Positions 52,606-61,722 of a DNA stretch of 64,000 nucleotides are shown here, one piece after another. The DNA comes from Salinarimonas soli (GTDB lineage: Bacteria > Pseudomonadota > Alphaproteobacteria > Rhizobiales > Beijerinckiaceae), in contig NZ_VUOA01000027.1 of the NCBI RefSeq assembly GCF_008386575.1, positions 62,001-126,000 on the forward strand, given 5' to 3'. Every line of letters starts with the position of its first letter. Position 1 is the stretch's first letter. The notes below the pieces were generated by a model, which made no database searches, was not told the DNA's origin, and was given only the letters and a program-made list of their open reading frames with translations. The translations under genes and the position numbers were made by a program.

Positions 52606-53787
52606 ATGCGCGTCGAAGCCGTGGATTTTTTCTATCTCTCCATGCCGGAGGTCACGACGGAGGCCGACGGGAGCCAGGACGCGCTGCTCGTGCGCGTAGC
52701 CGCGGGCGGGTATGTCGGCTGGGGCGAGTGCGAGGCCTCGCCGCTCGTGTCCATCGCGGCCTTCGTGACACCGATGTCGCACGGCGTATGCCGGCCCGTC
52801 TCAGCTTCCGTGCTCGGCCGCGAAATCGAGAACCCCGACGACATCGCGCGCATGTCGGCGGAGGTCGCCTACAACAGCATGGACCTGCTCCAGGCGCCCC
52901 ACACCTGGTCGGGCGTCGAGATGGCGCTGTGGGATCTCTTGGGGAAGGCCCGTGGCGAGCCGGTCTGGCGCCTCCTGGGCTACGGGCGCTCCGAGCCGAA
53001 GGTGCCCTATGCCTCGGTGCTATTCGGCGACAACCCGCAGGAGACCCTTGAGCGGGCGCGGCGCTCCCGCGCAGCCGGGTTTCGGGCCGGCAAGTTCGGC
53101 TGGGGGCCGATCGGGCGGGGGAGCGCCCGGGAGGACGCCGAGCACTTCGTCGCCGCACGCGAAGGGCTCGGGCCCGACGGCCTCCTCCTCGTCGACATGG
53201 GCCAGATCTTCGGCGAGGACGTCGACCGCGCGGCGGAGCGCCTCCCCGCCCTCGACGCCGCCGGGGCGCTCTGGCTCGAGGAGCCCTTTGCGGGGCACGC
53301 CTACGAGGCCTATGGGGCGCTCGCCCGGCGACTCGATCGCGGCGTGCGCCTTGCTGGCGGCGAGGCGGCCCACAACGTCCACATGGCCCGCCACCTTATA
53401 AGCATCGGCGGGGTCGGATACATCCAGATCGATTGCGGCCGCATCGGCGGGATCGGGCCAGCCAAGCAGGTTGCGGACGAGGCTGCTGCCACTGGCGTAA
53501 CCTTCGTGAACCATACGTTCACCTCGCATCTTGCCCTTTCGGCTTCGCTCCAACCCTACGCGGGGCTCGAAGACCATCGAATTTGCGAGTTCCCGGCGGC
53601 CCCTAAGCCACTGGCCCTAGCATTCACGGCCAACTACGTAGAGCGCAACGCGGACGGGGAAATCGCTGCCCCCGATGCTCCCGGGCTCGGGATCGAGATC
53701 TCACCCGACGGGGCGAAGCCCTACCTGCGCGACGTGCGAATCGAGGTTGACGGCCGAGTGATATTCAAGACGGCCAAGTTGACGTGA
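52606..53787 (+). CDS. Mandelate racemase/muconate lactonizing enzyme family protein (3)
   Basis: A 393-residue enolase-superfamily enzyme. N-terminal cap (GSQDALLVRVAAGGYVGWGE, CEASPLVSI), then barrel residues KFGWGPIGRG (K), LLLVDMGQIFGED (D), LWLEEPFAGHAYEAY (E), LAGGEAAHNVHMA (E) and VTFVNHTFTSHLAL (H). It ends with LGIEISPDGAKPYLR. GGAGGATCGTCG precedes the ATG. Divergent from the TRAP operon and thus probably part of the same regulon; a dehydratase for the imported acid is plausible. Confidence 0.9.
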   Translation: MRVEAVDFFYLSMPEVTTEADGSQDALLVRVAAGGYVGWGECEASPLVSIAAFVTPMSHGVCRPVSASVLGREIENPDDIARMSAEVAYNSMDLLQAPHTWSGVEMALWDLLGKARGEPVWRLLGYGRSEPKVPYASVLFGDNPQETLERARRSRAAGFRAGKFGWGPIGRGSAREDAEHFVAAREGLGPDGLLLVDMGQIFGEDVDRAAERLPALDAAGALWLEEPFAGHAYEAYGALARRLDRGVRLAGGEAAHNVHMARHLISIGGVGYIQIDCGRIGGIGPAKQVADEAAATGVTFVNHTFTSHLALSASLQPYAGLEDHRICEFPAAPKPLALAFTANYVERNADGEIAAPDAPGLGIEISPDGAKPYLRDVRIEVDGRVIFKTAKLT

Positions 53788-54127
53788 CAATTGTCCATCC
53801 GGGGCACGACGTCGGAGACCGCGACGGTGTCACGTGAGAGCCGATAGGCGCCGAGAACACTCAAGTGCCCCAATCAGCTCTCCAGTCGTTCATTGTAGCG
53901 TTGCGGGCGGCCCCATACGGATTGACTGAGAACCGATCGTCGCCTGCACCGATATCATCGCTACCATGATGTCGATGAGGCGGGTCGACAGCGCACGGTG
54001 CGCACGTCGGTGTCGTCGCATGAAGAAGCCGGGTGGCGCCTGATCGGGAGGCATCATTGCTATCGCAGAGAAACGGGTATATGCCCGTTTTGTTGTTGGG
54101 GGCAGTCCCTTTACGAGAAGGATTGCG
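53788..54127. other. Intergenic region upstream of an MFS gene
   Basis: 340 bp. At 54071-54090 a stem AAACGGG/CCCGTTT with a 6-base loop TATATG is followed by TGTTGTT; it may be a weak terminator for the preceding gene or an operator before the MFS gene. A minus-strand frame (53890-54057) has no ribosome-binding site and is not called. Confidence 0.4.
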
Positions 54128-55363
54128 GTGATGACGACCCGAACCCGTGGGGTAGCCCCCGAACTCATCGTCCTCGCAGGATGCCTCGTTTCCCTGCTCA
54201 CCTTCGGCCCGCGTGCCACGGCGGGCATGTTCCAGATCCCCATGACGGTCGAGTACGGCTGGGGTCGAGACGTCTTCAGCCTGGCAATTGCCGTTCAGAA
54301 CCTGCTCTGGGGCGTCGGCCAGCCCTTCGCCGGCGCGGTCGCGGATCGCTTCGGCACCCTGCGCGTCCTGTGCGCCGGAGCCCTGCTCTACGCCATCGGC
54401 CTCGTCGTGATGGCTCACGCGGTGACGCCCGGCGTCCTTACCCTCGGCGCAGGCGTTCTCGTCGGGTTCGGCCTTGCAGGATGCTCGTTCAACCTCGTCC
54501 TCGGCGCCTTCTCGAAGCTCCTCCCAGAAAGCTGGCGTCCCCTCGCCTTCGGCGCCGGCACGGCCGCGGGATCCTTTGGCCAGTTCCTATTCCCGCCCTT
54601 TGGGAACGTGCTGATCGACAGCGTCGGCTGGCACCAGACGCTCGTCGTTTTCGCTGGAACCGTGCTGCTCGTCCTGCCCCTCGCGTGGGCACTTGCGACG
54701 CGACCGCAGGGCAGTGCGATATCCCCGACCGCAGCACCGGTCGCAAACCAGTCCATCCCCCAGGCGCTTGCGGAGGCGTTCCGCCATCGCTCGTACGTTC
54801 TCCTGGTCGCAGGCTTCTTTACTTGCGGGTTTCAGCTCGCGTTCATCACGGCGCATCTCCCAGCCTATCTAAGGGATAGCGGTCTATCGGCGGCAATTGG
54901 GGGCTGGACGCTGGCCGTCATCGGGCTTGCCAATGCGTTCGGATCCCTGGGCTCGGGCTGGCTCTCGACGCGTATGTCCAAGCGCTGGCTGCTCGCTTGG
55001 ATCTATCTCGGCCGCTCGATCGCGATCACAGCGTTCATCCTTTTGCCGGCATCACCCTTTGCGGCCATCGCGTTCGGCTTGGCGATCGGCGTGCTGTGGC
55101 TCTCCACGGTGCCGCCGACCTCGTCGCTGGTCATGCTGATGTTCGGAACCCGCTACATGGCGATGCTCTATGGCTTCGCATTCTTCTCGCACCAGCTGGG
55201 CGGGTTCCTGGGCGTCTGGCTCGGCGGTGTCCTCTACGAGGTTTTCGGGAGTTATCAAGTCGTGTGGTGGCTCTCGGTGGTTCTCGGGCTTGCCTCGGCT
55301 GCTATCAACTTGCCCATCGAGGAGCGCCCGGTTGATCGTCCGGTGCCATTGCCCGCCGAGTAG
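54128..55363 (+). CDS. MFS transporter
   Basis: A 411-residue major facilitator with 12 hydrophobic segments. Features: TAGMFQIPMTVEYGWGRDVF, LLWGVGQPFAGAVADRFGTL (loop 2-3 signature), GFGLAGCSFNLVLGAFSKLL, and in the second half LAYLRDSGLSAAIGGWTLAV-like sequence and FGTRYMAMLYGFAFFSHQLG. The resemblance is to the OFA/oxalate-formate and monocarboxylate-type branch, so a carboxylate substrate is plausible and would fit the cluster. Starts at GTG 54128 or ATG 54131; AAGGA lies upstream of both. Confidence 0.88.
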   Translation: MMTTRTRGVAPELIVLAGCLVSLLTFGPRATAGMFQIPMTVEYGWGRDVFSLAIAVQNLLWGVGQPFAGAVADRFGTLRVLCAGALLYAIGLVVMAHAVTPGVLTLGAGVLVGFGLAGCSFNLVLGAFSKLLPESWRPLAFGAGTAAGSFGQFLFPPFGNVLIDSVGWHQTLVVFAGTVLLVLPLAWALATRPQGSAISPTAAPVANQSIPQALAEAFRHRSYVLLVAGFFTCGFQLAFITAHLPAYLRDSGLSAAIGGWTLAVIGLANAFGSLGSGWLSTRMSKRWLLAWIYLGRSIAITAFILLPASPFAAIAFGLAIGVLWLSTVPPTSSLVMLMFGTRYMAMLYGFAFFSHQLGGFLGVWLGGVLYEVFGSYQVVWWLSVVLGLASAAINLPIEERPVDRPVPLPAE

Positions 55364-55417
55364 GTCCGTTCGGGCGTTGTGCTTTCGTGCAGCAGTCCTT
55401 TACCCTGGTTCGCGTCG

Positions 55418-55867
55418 ATGACACGGGATCAAGTCTGCGCGTGCACGACCCTGCGTCGGATCACTCGGCGGGTCACGGCAGCCTATGACAATGCACTCGC
55501 GCCCTCAGGCCTCAGGGTCACGCAGTTCGCCCTTCTGCGAATTCTCGAGCGTTCGGGTGACCTCAGCGTTGTCCAGCTCGCTCGGGCCGCGGCGCTCGAT
55601 CGCTCCACGATGGGGAGGAACCTCGACCCGCTCGAGCGTCGTGGGCTGGTCGCGATGCGGGTCGGCTCGGCGGACCAGCGCGAGCGGATCGTGACCCTGA
55701 CCGAGGAAGGGAGCGAGGCGATCAAGGCCGCCACCCCTTACTGGCGGAAGGCTCAGGCCGAGGTCGCGACCCTTGTGGATCCTTCGCTCATCAGGGCGCT
55801 CGCGGAGCAACCTGCAGCTGGACTCGGCGTGGCGTCAACCGCCTCGAACGCGGGAACGATAAAGTGA
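55418..55867 (+). CDS. MarR-family transcriptional regulator
   Basis: A 149-residue winged-helix regulator: CTTLRRITRRVTAAYDNALA, LRVTQFALLRILERSGDLSV, VQLARAAALDRSTMGRNLDP, LERRGLVAMRVGSADQRERI, VTLTEEGSEAIKAATPYWRK. It begins with cysteine-containing DQVCACTT, which might sense oxidants or electrophiles. It lies 54 bp after the MFS gene on the same strand and probably controls it. Confidence 0.92.
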   Translation: MTRDQVCACTTLRRITRRVTAAYDNALAPSGLRVTQFALLRILERSGDLSVVQLARAAALDRSTMGRNLDPLERRGLVAMRVGSADQRERIVTLTEEGSEAIKAATPYWRKAQAEVATLVDPSLIRALAEQPAAGLGVASTASNAGTIK

Positions 55868-56254
55868 GTCTACGGCTGAGCGAAGCTACCTCATGCTGAA
55901 CCTCTGCGCCAACTGCAGGAGGTAGGACATCCAGCACGCATAGTGGTCACGGCGCCTACGACATGCGAATCAAAGAATCGTTTGGAAGCGGGCCCCGAGC
56001 AAGGTGGCTCAAGCACCATGAGCGCGCCGTCAGCGTCGCAGAGTCGCTTTTCTTGTCCGTCGCCTCTGAGCCGTCTCTCACCCTCGTGAGAGCCCAGCTT
56101 ATTGCTCGAGGGCTGATCTCCCGAGACGGCTTCCTCGCATTATCGTTCGTAACAAGCGCGTGTGGGCCACGATAAGCCCCACGAGCCGCTGAGTGTCCTA
56201 ATCTTCCTCGGAGCGTGTTCCTGAAGTCATCCGGGAACACGGAAGACTGCTCGA
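55868..56254. other. Intergenic region
   Basis: 387 bp without a recognised gene. At 56203-56246 an interrupted inverted repeat TCTTCC...CGTGTTCC / GGAACACGGAAGA is visible but lacks a T tract. Short frames on both strands resemble nothing known. Confidence 0.4.
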
Positions 56255-56640
56255 TTACACGCCCGTATAAGGCTCGCAAAACGTGAACGACCTGGCTGTG
56301 GTCTGCAGCTCCGTGGCTGGCCCGAAGGCGGCGAGGAACATCTGGTGGGCGCCCGCCGTGAGCGCCGCTCCAACGCCCGGGGCGGTGCCGGCCTCCCTCA
56401 CGCGCAGGAACTCCGCGCAGAGTGCTGGATCGGCGGCCTCGAGACGGGCACGACAGAGCGGCGTAATCGCGAGCGCCGCGTCGTGCCGCAGCCGCGTCGT
56501 CCGGGATTGCGACGCGCCTGCCCTTCCGGCCGAAAGTCTGCGCTAAAGCGGCGTCGTCCTCTTGGAACAGTGCCGCGCTGAGTCCGCTGCGGCGGCCCTC
56601 CAGCCGGGTGATGCCGCGCGATCTCGGTGCGGTAGGCGAC
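56255..56640 (-). pseudogene. Unidentified frameshifted gene remnant
   Basis: On the minus strand, ITRLEGRRSGLSAALFQEDD continues to AIPDDAAAARRGARDYAAL, then after one shift continues as RLEAADPALCAEFLRVREAG and AALTAGAHQMFLAAFGPATE to a TAA at 56255. Each part has amino acid composition and GC-rich third positions typical of coding DNA, and no start codon exists at the 5' end. A broken gene, family not recognised. Confidence 0.5.
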
Positions 56641-56710
56641 GATGGATGGGCGCGGCTTCAGCTGCGCCTCGCAAAGAGCCCGTAGGATCGCCTTGGTCGC
56701 TACCCTCTCC

Positions 56711-56962
56711 TTACTCCACGTCCAGCAGGCCGAGTCCGACTTGGCCGGTAACGTCAATTTCCTGCTCGCCTTCGACGCTCTCCGGACGCACGGGCTCGCC
56801 GTACAGCGCGAGGTCGGCACTCGTCACGATGAGGAAGACCTTTCGCACGCTCCCAAACCGGACCATGCCGGCATAGGTGCCTGGCGGGAGGGTGAAATCC
56901 TCGACCTGGACGGGGGCAGGGGCGGTGAGGATAACCGGGCGGTCGTTGGTCTCGTCGGGCAT
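56711..56962 (-). CDS. Hypothetical small protein
   Basis: An 83-residue protein with a good start signal (CTGGAGGCGAGC before the ATG). Sequence is beta-rich: PVILTAPAPVQVEDFTLPPG, TYAGMVRFGSVRKVFLIVTS, ADLALYGEPVRPESVEGEQE, IDVTGQVGLGLLDVE. No signal or membrane segment. It sits between two degraded minus-strand pieces, so it may be the only survivor of a small phage-like operon. Not assigned. Confidence 0.6.
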   Translation of the reverse strand: MPDETNDRPVILTAPAPVQVEDFTLPPGTYAGMVRFGSVRKVFLIVTSADLALYGEPVRPESVEGEQEIDVTGQVGLGLLDVE

Positions 56963-57046
56963 GCTCGCCTCCAGGTGACATCGGCACGGAGGATATGGCT
57001 CTTCGTGAGCGTCGGCGAGAGAGCGGGGTTCGGCCCTACCCCTGCG

Positions 57047-57241
57047 TCAGATCTCATCGAGGTCGGGGGCGAGCCCGCCGAGCGATGCCAGAGCAAGCAT
57101 AATCCGGAAGCCCAGCCCGCGCCGCGCCTTCTTGATGAGGCGTGCGGCCAGGTGAGGTGCATGGGGCCGGACCTGCTCTGCAATCTCGCGCAGGATGTCC
57201 GGCTCGACTTCATTGCGCAGGGTGGCTTGCGCTGAGGCAGG
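57047..57241 (-). pseudogene. Truncated hypothetical gene
   Basis: Minus-strand frame reading LRNEVEPDILREIAEQVRPH, APHLAARLIKKARRGLGFRI and MLALASLGGLAPDLDEI to a TGA at 57047-57049. It looks coding and helical, but no start codon is present before an in-frame stop at ~57242. It is either a 5'-truncated gene or one starting in another frame. It lies 84 bp upstream of the 83-residue gene on the same strand. Confidence 0.45.
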
Positions 57242-57490
57242 TCAGCGCAGAAGGGTGGGACGAGGAGGCCATAGGCGCGAGAACTACGCATTCGCAAAGC
57301 GGGAAGGCTTCTTCCGGCACGAGGATCGAATCTTCCTGCGCCTCGCCTCGGGTCCGCACGCAAGACTCGAGCGACCGTAACGTTCAAAGGGGCCTACCTG
57401 CCAAACACTTACAGAAACGAAACGAAGTGAGGGCAAGCTCCGAGCCAGCATAAGGCTGCGCCACACAGAGACAGGTGGCCGGGGGAAAGC

Positions 57491-59878
57491 ATGCCAGGAC
57501 AACACAAGGCGTGGCAGCGGGCTGGCGGATTTCTTCGACGTTACGCTCCTCTCGTCCAGCGGGCTCCGGGGTTGTCCCCGGAAGTGCACGGCGCCCTCGT
57601 CGACCTGGTCTATGCCTCCCCAGGATCCGTCGCGCTCTCAGGCTCTATCGCCAGCATCGCGATCGGTGCGATCGCATGGACCACGGCCGACCCGATCATC
57701 ATTGTCCTGCTGCTCGCGGGCGTTACGATCGCGTTCGCGCGCATCCTGATCGTCCTCACATACCGCGTCGCCCGCGGCGGCATCGATCCACTTGGCTGGG
57801 AGCGCCGCTACGAGGCCAGCTCGCTCGCCTTCGCCTGCGTTCCCGCCGCGACTTGCCTGCGTGCGTTTTCGCTCACAACCGACGGCGGCGTCCATCTTCT
57901 TGTGGCGGGCCTCACGATTGGCTATGCCGGCGCCATCATCGGGCGCGGGGCCGCACGCCCGCGCACCGCCGTCGCCCAAGCCGCTCTCATGCTCCTGCCG
58001 CTGGCATGGGCCTGCAGCTGGTATGGCGCACTCACCTACCAGGTCTTGTCCGTCCTCCTGGTTTTCTTCCTGCTCGCCCTGACCAGCGTGGCGCACGGCT
58101 TGTACGAGGCAACCCTGCGCACAACACTGACGCGGCTCGAGAACGAGGGCGTCGTGGCCGAGCTCCAGGCTCGGAACCGGGCCCTTCAACTTGTCGAGGC
58201 CCAGCGCCGGCAACATGCCGAGCGCTTCAACGCCGCCGTCGCCAACATGTCCCAGGGGCTCGCCATGTTCAGCGCGAGTGGAGCCCTGCTCGTCTGCAAC
58301 CTGCGCTACTCGGACCTGTACGGCCTCCCCGAGCACCTGCGCTGGCCGGGGACGATGCTCGACGAGATCCTGGCGTTCCGGATGCAGACCGGAAGCGGTC
58401 CCGCCGACCCGAACGGGTTCAGGTCTCAACACGTGGCACGGGCCACGCGCGGCGAAGCAAGCGTCTATACGCTCCCTCTGCAAGACGGCCGGACGATGCG
58501 CATCAGCCACCAGCCACTGACTGGCGGGGGTTGGGTGACAACGCACGAGGACGTGACCGAGGCGGTCCGCGCCGAGGCTCTGATCAACTACATGGCGACG
58601 CACGATGCCCTCACCGATCTTCCGAACCGGGCCGAGTTCCGGGACAGGCTCATCGCTGCCCTGAGCCGGGCCAAGCGGGGCGAGAGCATCGCCGTGCTGT
58701 GCCTGGACTTGGACCGATTCAAGGCCGTGAACGATGGCCTCGGCCACCCCGTGGGCGATCGGCTGCTGGTAGCGGTGGCGGATCGCCTGCGCACGGCGTT
58801 GCGCGAGCACGACGCGGTGGCGCGACTCGGGGGCGACGAGTTTGCGATCGTTCAAGTTGGTGTCGCGCAGCCCACCGGGGCAACCGTGTTGGCCGAGCGC
58901 GTCATCGAGGCCTTGAGTGCCCCTTTCGAGTTGGATGGGCACCAGATCGTCATTGGGACGAGTGTCGGCTTGGCTGTCGCACCGCACGACGGGCTCGAGC
59001 CAGACGATCTGCTGCGCAGCGCCGACATGGCACTCTACCGCGCCAAAGCCGACGGCAAGGGCATCTTCCGCTTCTTCGAAGCGTCGATGGACGCCGCGAT
59101 GCAGGCCCGGCGCTCGCTCGAAACGGACCTACGCCTTGCTCTTGCCCGGGGTGAGTTCGTGCTCCACTACCAGCCGATCGTCGACCTGCGATCGGGCCAG
59201 GTGAACGCCTGCGAGGCACTCCTGCGATGGCGGCATCCCGAGCGGGGCATGGTCTCGCCCCTGGACTTTATCGGTCTGGCCGAGGAGATCGGGCTGATCG
59301 TGCCCATCGGCGAGTGGGTGCTGCGGCAGGCCTGCGCCGACGCGGCGGCCTGGCCCGCCCCGGTCCGCGTGGCCGTGAACGTCTCGCCGGCCCAGTTCAG
59401 GGGGCAGAGCCTCGTCGCGGCCGTGTACGGGGCGCTCACCACGTCGGGCCTTCCTGCGGCCCGGCTGGAGCTGGAGATCACCGAGGCGGTGATGCTGGAG
59501 AACACGGAGGCGACGCTTGCGACGTTGACGCGTCTGAAGGACATGGGAGCCCGCATCGCGATGGATGACTTCGGGACCGGGTACTCGTCCCTGAGCTACC
59601 TGCGTACCTTCCCGTTCGACAAGATCAAGATTGACGGCTCCTTCATCCGCAACCTGCCGGGCGAGGCCGACGCGTTGGCGATCGTCCGAGCCATCTCGGG
59701 ACTAGGTGAGAGCCTTGGCATGACCACGACGGCCGAAGGAGTGGAGACGGCCGATCAACTGGATAGCCTCAAGGCAGAGGGCTGCCGCGAGGTCCAGGGC
59801 TATCTCTTCAGCAGGCCCATCCCCAACGAGAACGTCTCAGAAGCATTGGCGGCGATTGGCATCCGGTCGGCGGCATGA
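57491..59878 (+). CDS. Membrane-bound GGDEF-EAL protein with PAS domain
   Basis: A 795-residue cyclic-di-GMP enzyme. N-terminal ~45-215 has five or six membrane helices; a PAS_7-type domain (~240-360) includes ANMSQGLAMFSASGALLVCN. The GGDEF domain (~370-535) has ARLGGDEFAI, intact, with REHD five residues earlier as the RxxD inhibitory site. The EAL domain (~545-790) has CEALLRWRHPERG, NVSPAQFR, ITEAVMLENTE, DDFGTGYSSLSYLRTFPFDK, IKIDGSF and EGVETADQ, all intact. Both activities are possible. It may relate to the PilZ receptor at the other end of the window. Confidence 0.95.
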   Translation: MPGQHKAWQRAGGFLRRYAPLVQRAPGLSPEVHGALVDLVYASPGSVALSGSIASIAIGAIAWTTADPIIIVLLLAGVTIAFARILIVLTYRVARGGIDPLGWERRYEASSLAFACVPAATCLRAFSLTTDGGVHLLVAGLTIGYAGAIIGRGAARPRTAVAQAALMLLPLAWACSWYGALTYQVLSVLLVFFLLALTSVAHGLYEATLRTTLTRLENEGVVAELQARNRALQLVEAQRRQHAERFNAAVANMSQGLAMFSASGALLVCNLRYSDLYGLPEHLRWPGTMLDEILAFRMQTGSGPADPNGFRSQHVARATRGEASVYTLPLQDGRTMRISHQPLTGGGWVTTHEDVTEAVRAEALINYMATHDALTDLPNRAEFRDRLIAALSRAKRGESIAVLCLDLDRFKAVNDGLGHPVGDRLLVAVADRLRTALREHDAVARLGGDEFAIVQVGVAQPTGATVLAERVIEALSAPFELDGHQIVIGTSVGLAVAPHDGLEPDDLLRSADMALYRAKADGKGIFRFFEASMDAAMQARRSLETDLRLALARGEFVLHYQPIVDLRSGQVNACEALLRWRHPERGMVSPLDFIGLAEEIGLIVPIGEWVLRQACADAAAWPAPVRVAVNVSPAQFRGQSLVAAVYGALTTSGLPAARLELEITEAVMLENTEATLATLTRLKDMGARIAMDDFGTGYSSLSYLRTFPFDKIKIDGSFIRNLPGEADALAIVRAISGLGESLGMTTTAEGVETADQLDSLKAEGCREVQGYLFSRPIPNENVSEALAAIGIRSAA

Positions 59879-60313
59879 TGGCCGCAAGCGTCGCGGAATA
59901 AGCAACTTGATCGGGCCGCCCGATACCAGCATCGGGGCAAGATGCCCGACTTGGATGAGTTGTGACCGGCAGCCCGCATCGTGGCCACGTCGTGCTGAAG
60001 GCCAGAGCCGGGCCTTCTTAGTTCGTGAGGTCGTCCGGTACGCCGAACAGTGGATGCGCCTCGGATACCGCCGCCTCCGGAAGTAGAACCGAGAGCGGGG
60101 TATGTCGGGCCTCGTCGGACTTCCATCACTTCCGCTTGATCGGTCGGCCGCGTTGTGGACCGTGCGGGCAGTCGGCATTACCTTCGGCAAGTTGCCGGGT
60201 GGATCGCTGTATCAGAACCAGTGGTTTGCATTGCGTTGACAGTCTGGTCCTCTCTCAAACGTCTTGTGCCATTTCAATGGACAGACTTCCTTCCTCCCGC
60301 ACGGAGATGCGAT
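59879..60313. other. Intergenic region
   Basis: 435 bp. A plus-strand stretch ending at 60086 reads RAFLVREVVRYAEQWMRLGY and could be the tail of a lost gene; no start is seen. A perfect TTGACA at 60236-60241 lies 73 bp before the Tat-protein gene, but its -10 partner is poor. No other features. Confidence 0.35.
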
Positions 60314-60814
60314 ATGACCGATGCACCTCTCAGCCGTCGCTCCCTTCTCGTGGCAACGGCCGGCGTCGCTGGGACAGCGCTTCTTTCTAGGCCTCTCGGC
60401 CTCGTCGCCCCTGTCATGGCGGCAGCCGGGCTTGCTCCGACCGCCACCATGCGCGGCGGCGCGAACAACTACCGGCCGAACGCCCCCATGGTGGATCGGC
60501 TTGGCTCCGGGTTCTTCGTGCGCGGCAAAGTGCTTCGGGCCGGCGACGGTGCGCCGCTGAGGGGTGTGCGCATCCAGATCTGGGCCGCGACGGTCCTCGG
60601 GGGCGAGCCCGATCCGGTCAATCACGGGAGCGTCCTGACGCGCGCCGATGGCTCGTTCGAGCTCGAGATGGCGCAGATCGTGCCGAACTTCGGGCAGCCC
60701 CATGCCCATCTGGCCTATGACGACGGCGCGTTCCAAACGGTCTTTCTGCGCCCCGTCATGCCGAGTGCGCGGGACACCTCTGTGTCTGCCGACTTCGTCC
60801 TCGCCCCGACCTGA
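60314..60814 (+). CDS. Tat-exported dioxygenase-fold protein
   Basis: A 166-residue protein with a twin-arginine signal (LSRRSLLVATAGVAGTALLS). The mature part looks like the core of intradiol ring-cleavage dioxygenases/transthyretin fold: FFVRGKVLRAGDGAPLRGVR, IQIWAATVLGGEP, SVLTRADGSFELEMAQIVPN, GQPHAHLAYDDGAFQTVFLR. The H-x-H pair matches the two histidine iron ligands, but the two tyrosine ligands of true enzymes are replaced (DGSFELE, NFGQPH). It is therefore unlikely to be a normal catechol dioxygenase. A ferric-reductase-like gene follows at 17 bp. Confidence 0.75.
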   Translation: MTDAPLSRRSLLVATAGVAGTALLSRPLGLVAPVMAAAGLAPTATMRGGANNYRPNAPMVDRLGSGFFVRGKVLRAGDGAPLRGVRIQIWAATVLGGEPDPVNHGSVLTRADGSFELEMAQIVPNFGQPHAHLAYDDGAFQTVFLRPVMPSARDTSVSADFVLAPT

Positions 60815-60831
60815 CCGCCTGGACAGCTCTC

Positions 60832-61470
60832 ATGGGATCGAGCAGCCGGGGCTGGATCCGGGCCAGCCTCGCCTGGAGCGGCGTAGCCGCGGTCACGATT
60901 GTGCCGGTCGGGATCGCAGCCTTCAGCCCGTACCTCCCGTCCCGCAACATGCCATACATCATCGGCGGCTTCGCCGGCATCGTCGGGCTGTCGCTTCTGT
61001 TCGTCCAACCGCTCCTGCCTGCGGGTTACCTCGCCGGATCGGAGGGGCCAGCCGGGCGACGCTGGCACCGTTGGCTTGGCGGCACCATCGTTGTGACGGT
61101 GGCGCTCCATGTCGGCGGGCTCTACCTGGCCAGCCCGGATGACACGGTCGATGCCCTCCTGCTCGTCTCGCCCACGCCCTTCTCGGTCTATGGCGTCACG
61201 GCCATGTGGGGAGTGGTGGCGACTGCGGTTCTGGTGCTCTCGCGGCGCCGGCTTGGGCTTCGCTATTCCGTTTGGCGACTGATCCACAACGGTCTAGCGG
61301 CAATCGTCGTCTTCGCAACGGTGATCCACGCGCTGCAGATCGAGGGTGCGATGGAGCCAGTCTCGAAGTGGATGCTGTGCCTGGCCGCCCTGGCCGCGAC
61401 GGGCGTGGTCCTTTTGGACCTTCGGGTCGTAAGACCATTTCGTGCCTTGCGAAAGCCAAGCATGGATTGA
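60832..61470 (+). CDS. Ferric-reductase-like transmembrane protein
   Basis: A 212-residue membrane protein with about six helices: AGYLAGSEG..., RRWHRWLGGTIVVTVALHVG and SVWRLIHNGLAAIVVFATVI then HALQIEG. The histidines in these two helices form the usual bis-His haem-b pair set of the ferric-reductase/MsrQ-like fold. No FAD or NAD domain, so it would pass electrons to or from a partner, here perhaps the Tat-exported protein encoded just upstream. Confidence 0.85.
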   Translation: MGSSSRGWIRASLAWSGVAAVTIVPVGIAAFSPYLPSRNMPYIIGGFAGIVGLSLLFVQPLLPAGYLAGSEGPAGRRWHRWLGGTIVVTVALHVGGLYLASPDDTVDALLLVSPTPFSVYGVTAMWGVVATAVLVLSRRRLGLRYSVWRLIHNGLAAIVVFATVIHALQIEGAMEPVSKWMLCLAALAATGVVLLDLRVVRPFRALRKPSMD

Positions 61471-61722
61471 GCAGCCACGAACCTGTCTCGCACAACAGGT
61501 GACCGCGATCCTGGAGCCGACATCCGGGCCAAAGATTCTTAGTGGTCGCCACGTCCGCCCACGAGCGCATCGGCTTTGGCGAGGAGCTCGGCCTCCGGTG
61601 AGGCCGCATTTCAGGTAGTCGACGGAACCCGGCCTCCCTGGGCGGCTGCGGCAACCAGACCCGCTCCGCCAGCCCGACCAGCCATGGCACGCTATACAAC
61701 CGTGACCGCTAAGGAGCCACTC

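Noticed and set aside
53890-54057. A short minus-strand frame between the enolase-family and MFS genes
   Set aside because: No ribosome-binding site and no recognisable sequence; it runs antisense to the MFS leader.
60236-60264. Promoter for the Tat-exported protein gene
   Set aside because: The TTGACA is perfect, but no acceptable -10 hexamer lies at 16-18 bases, so it is not listed as a feature.
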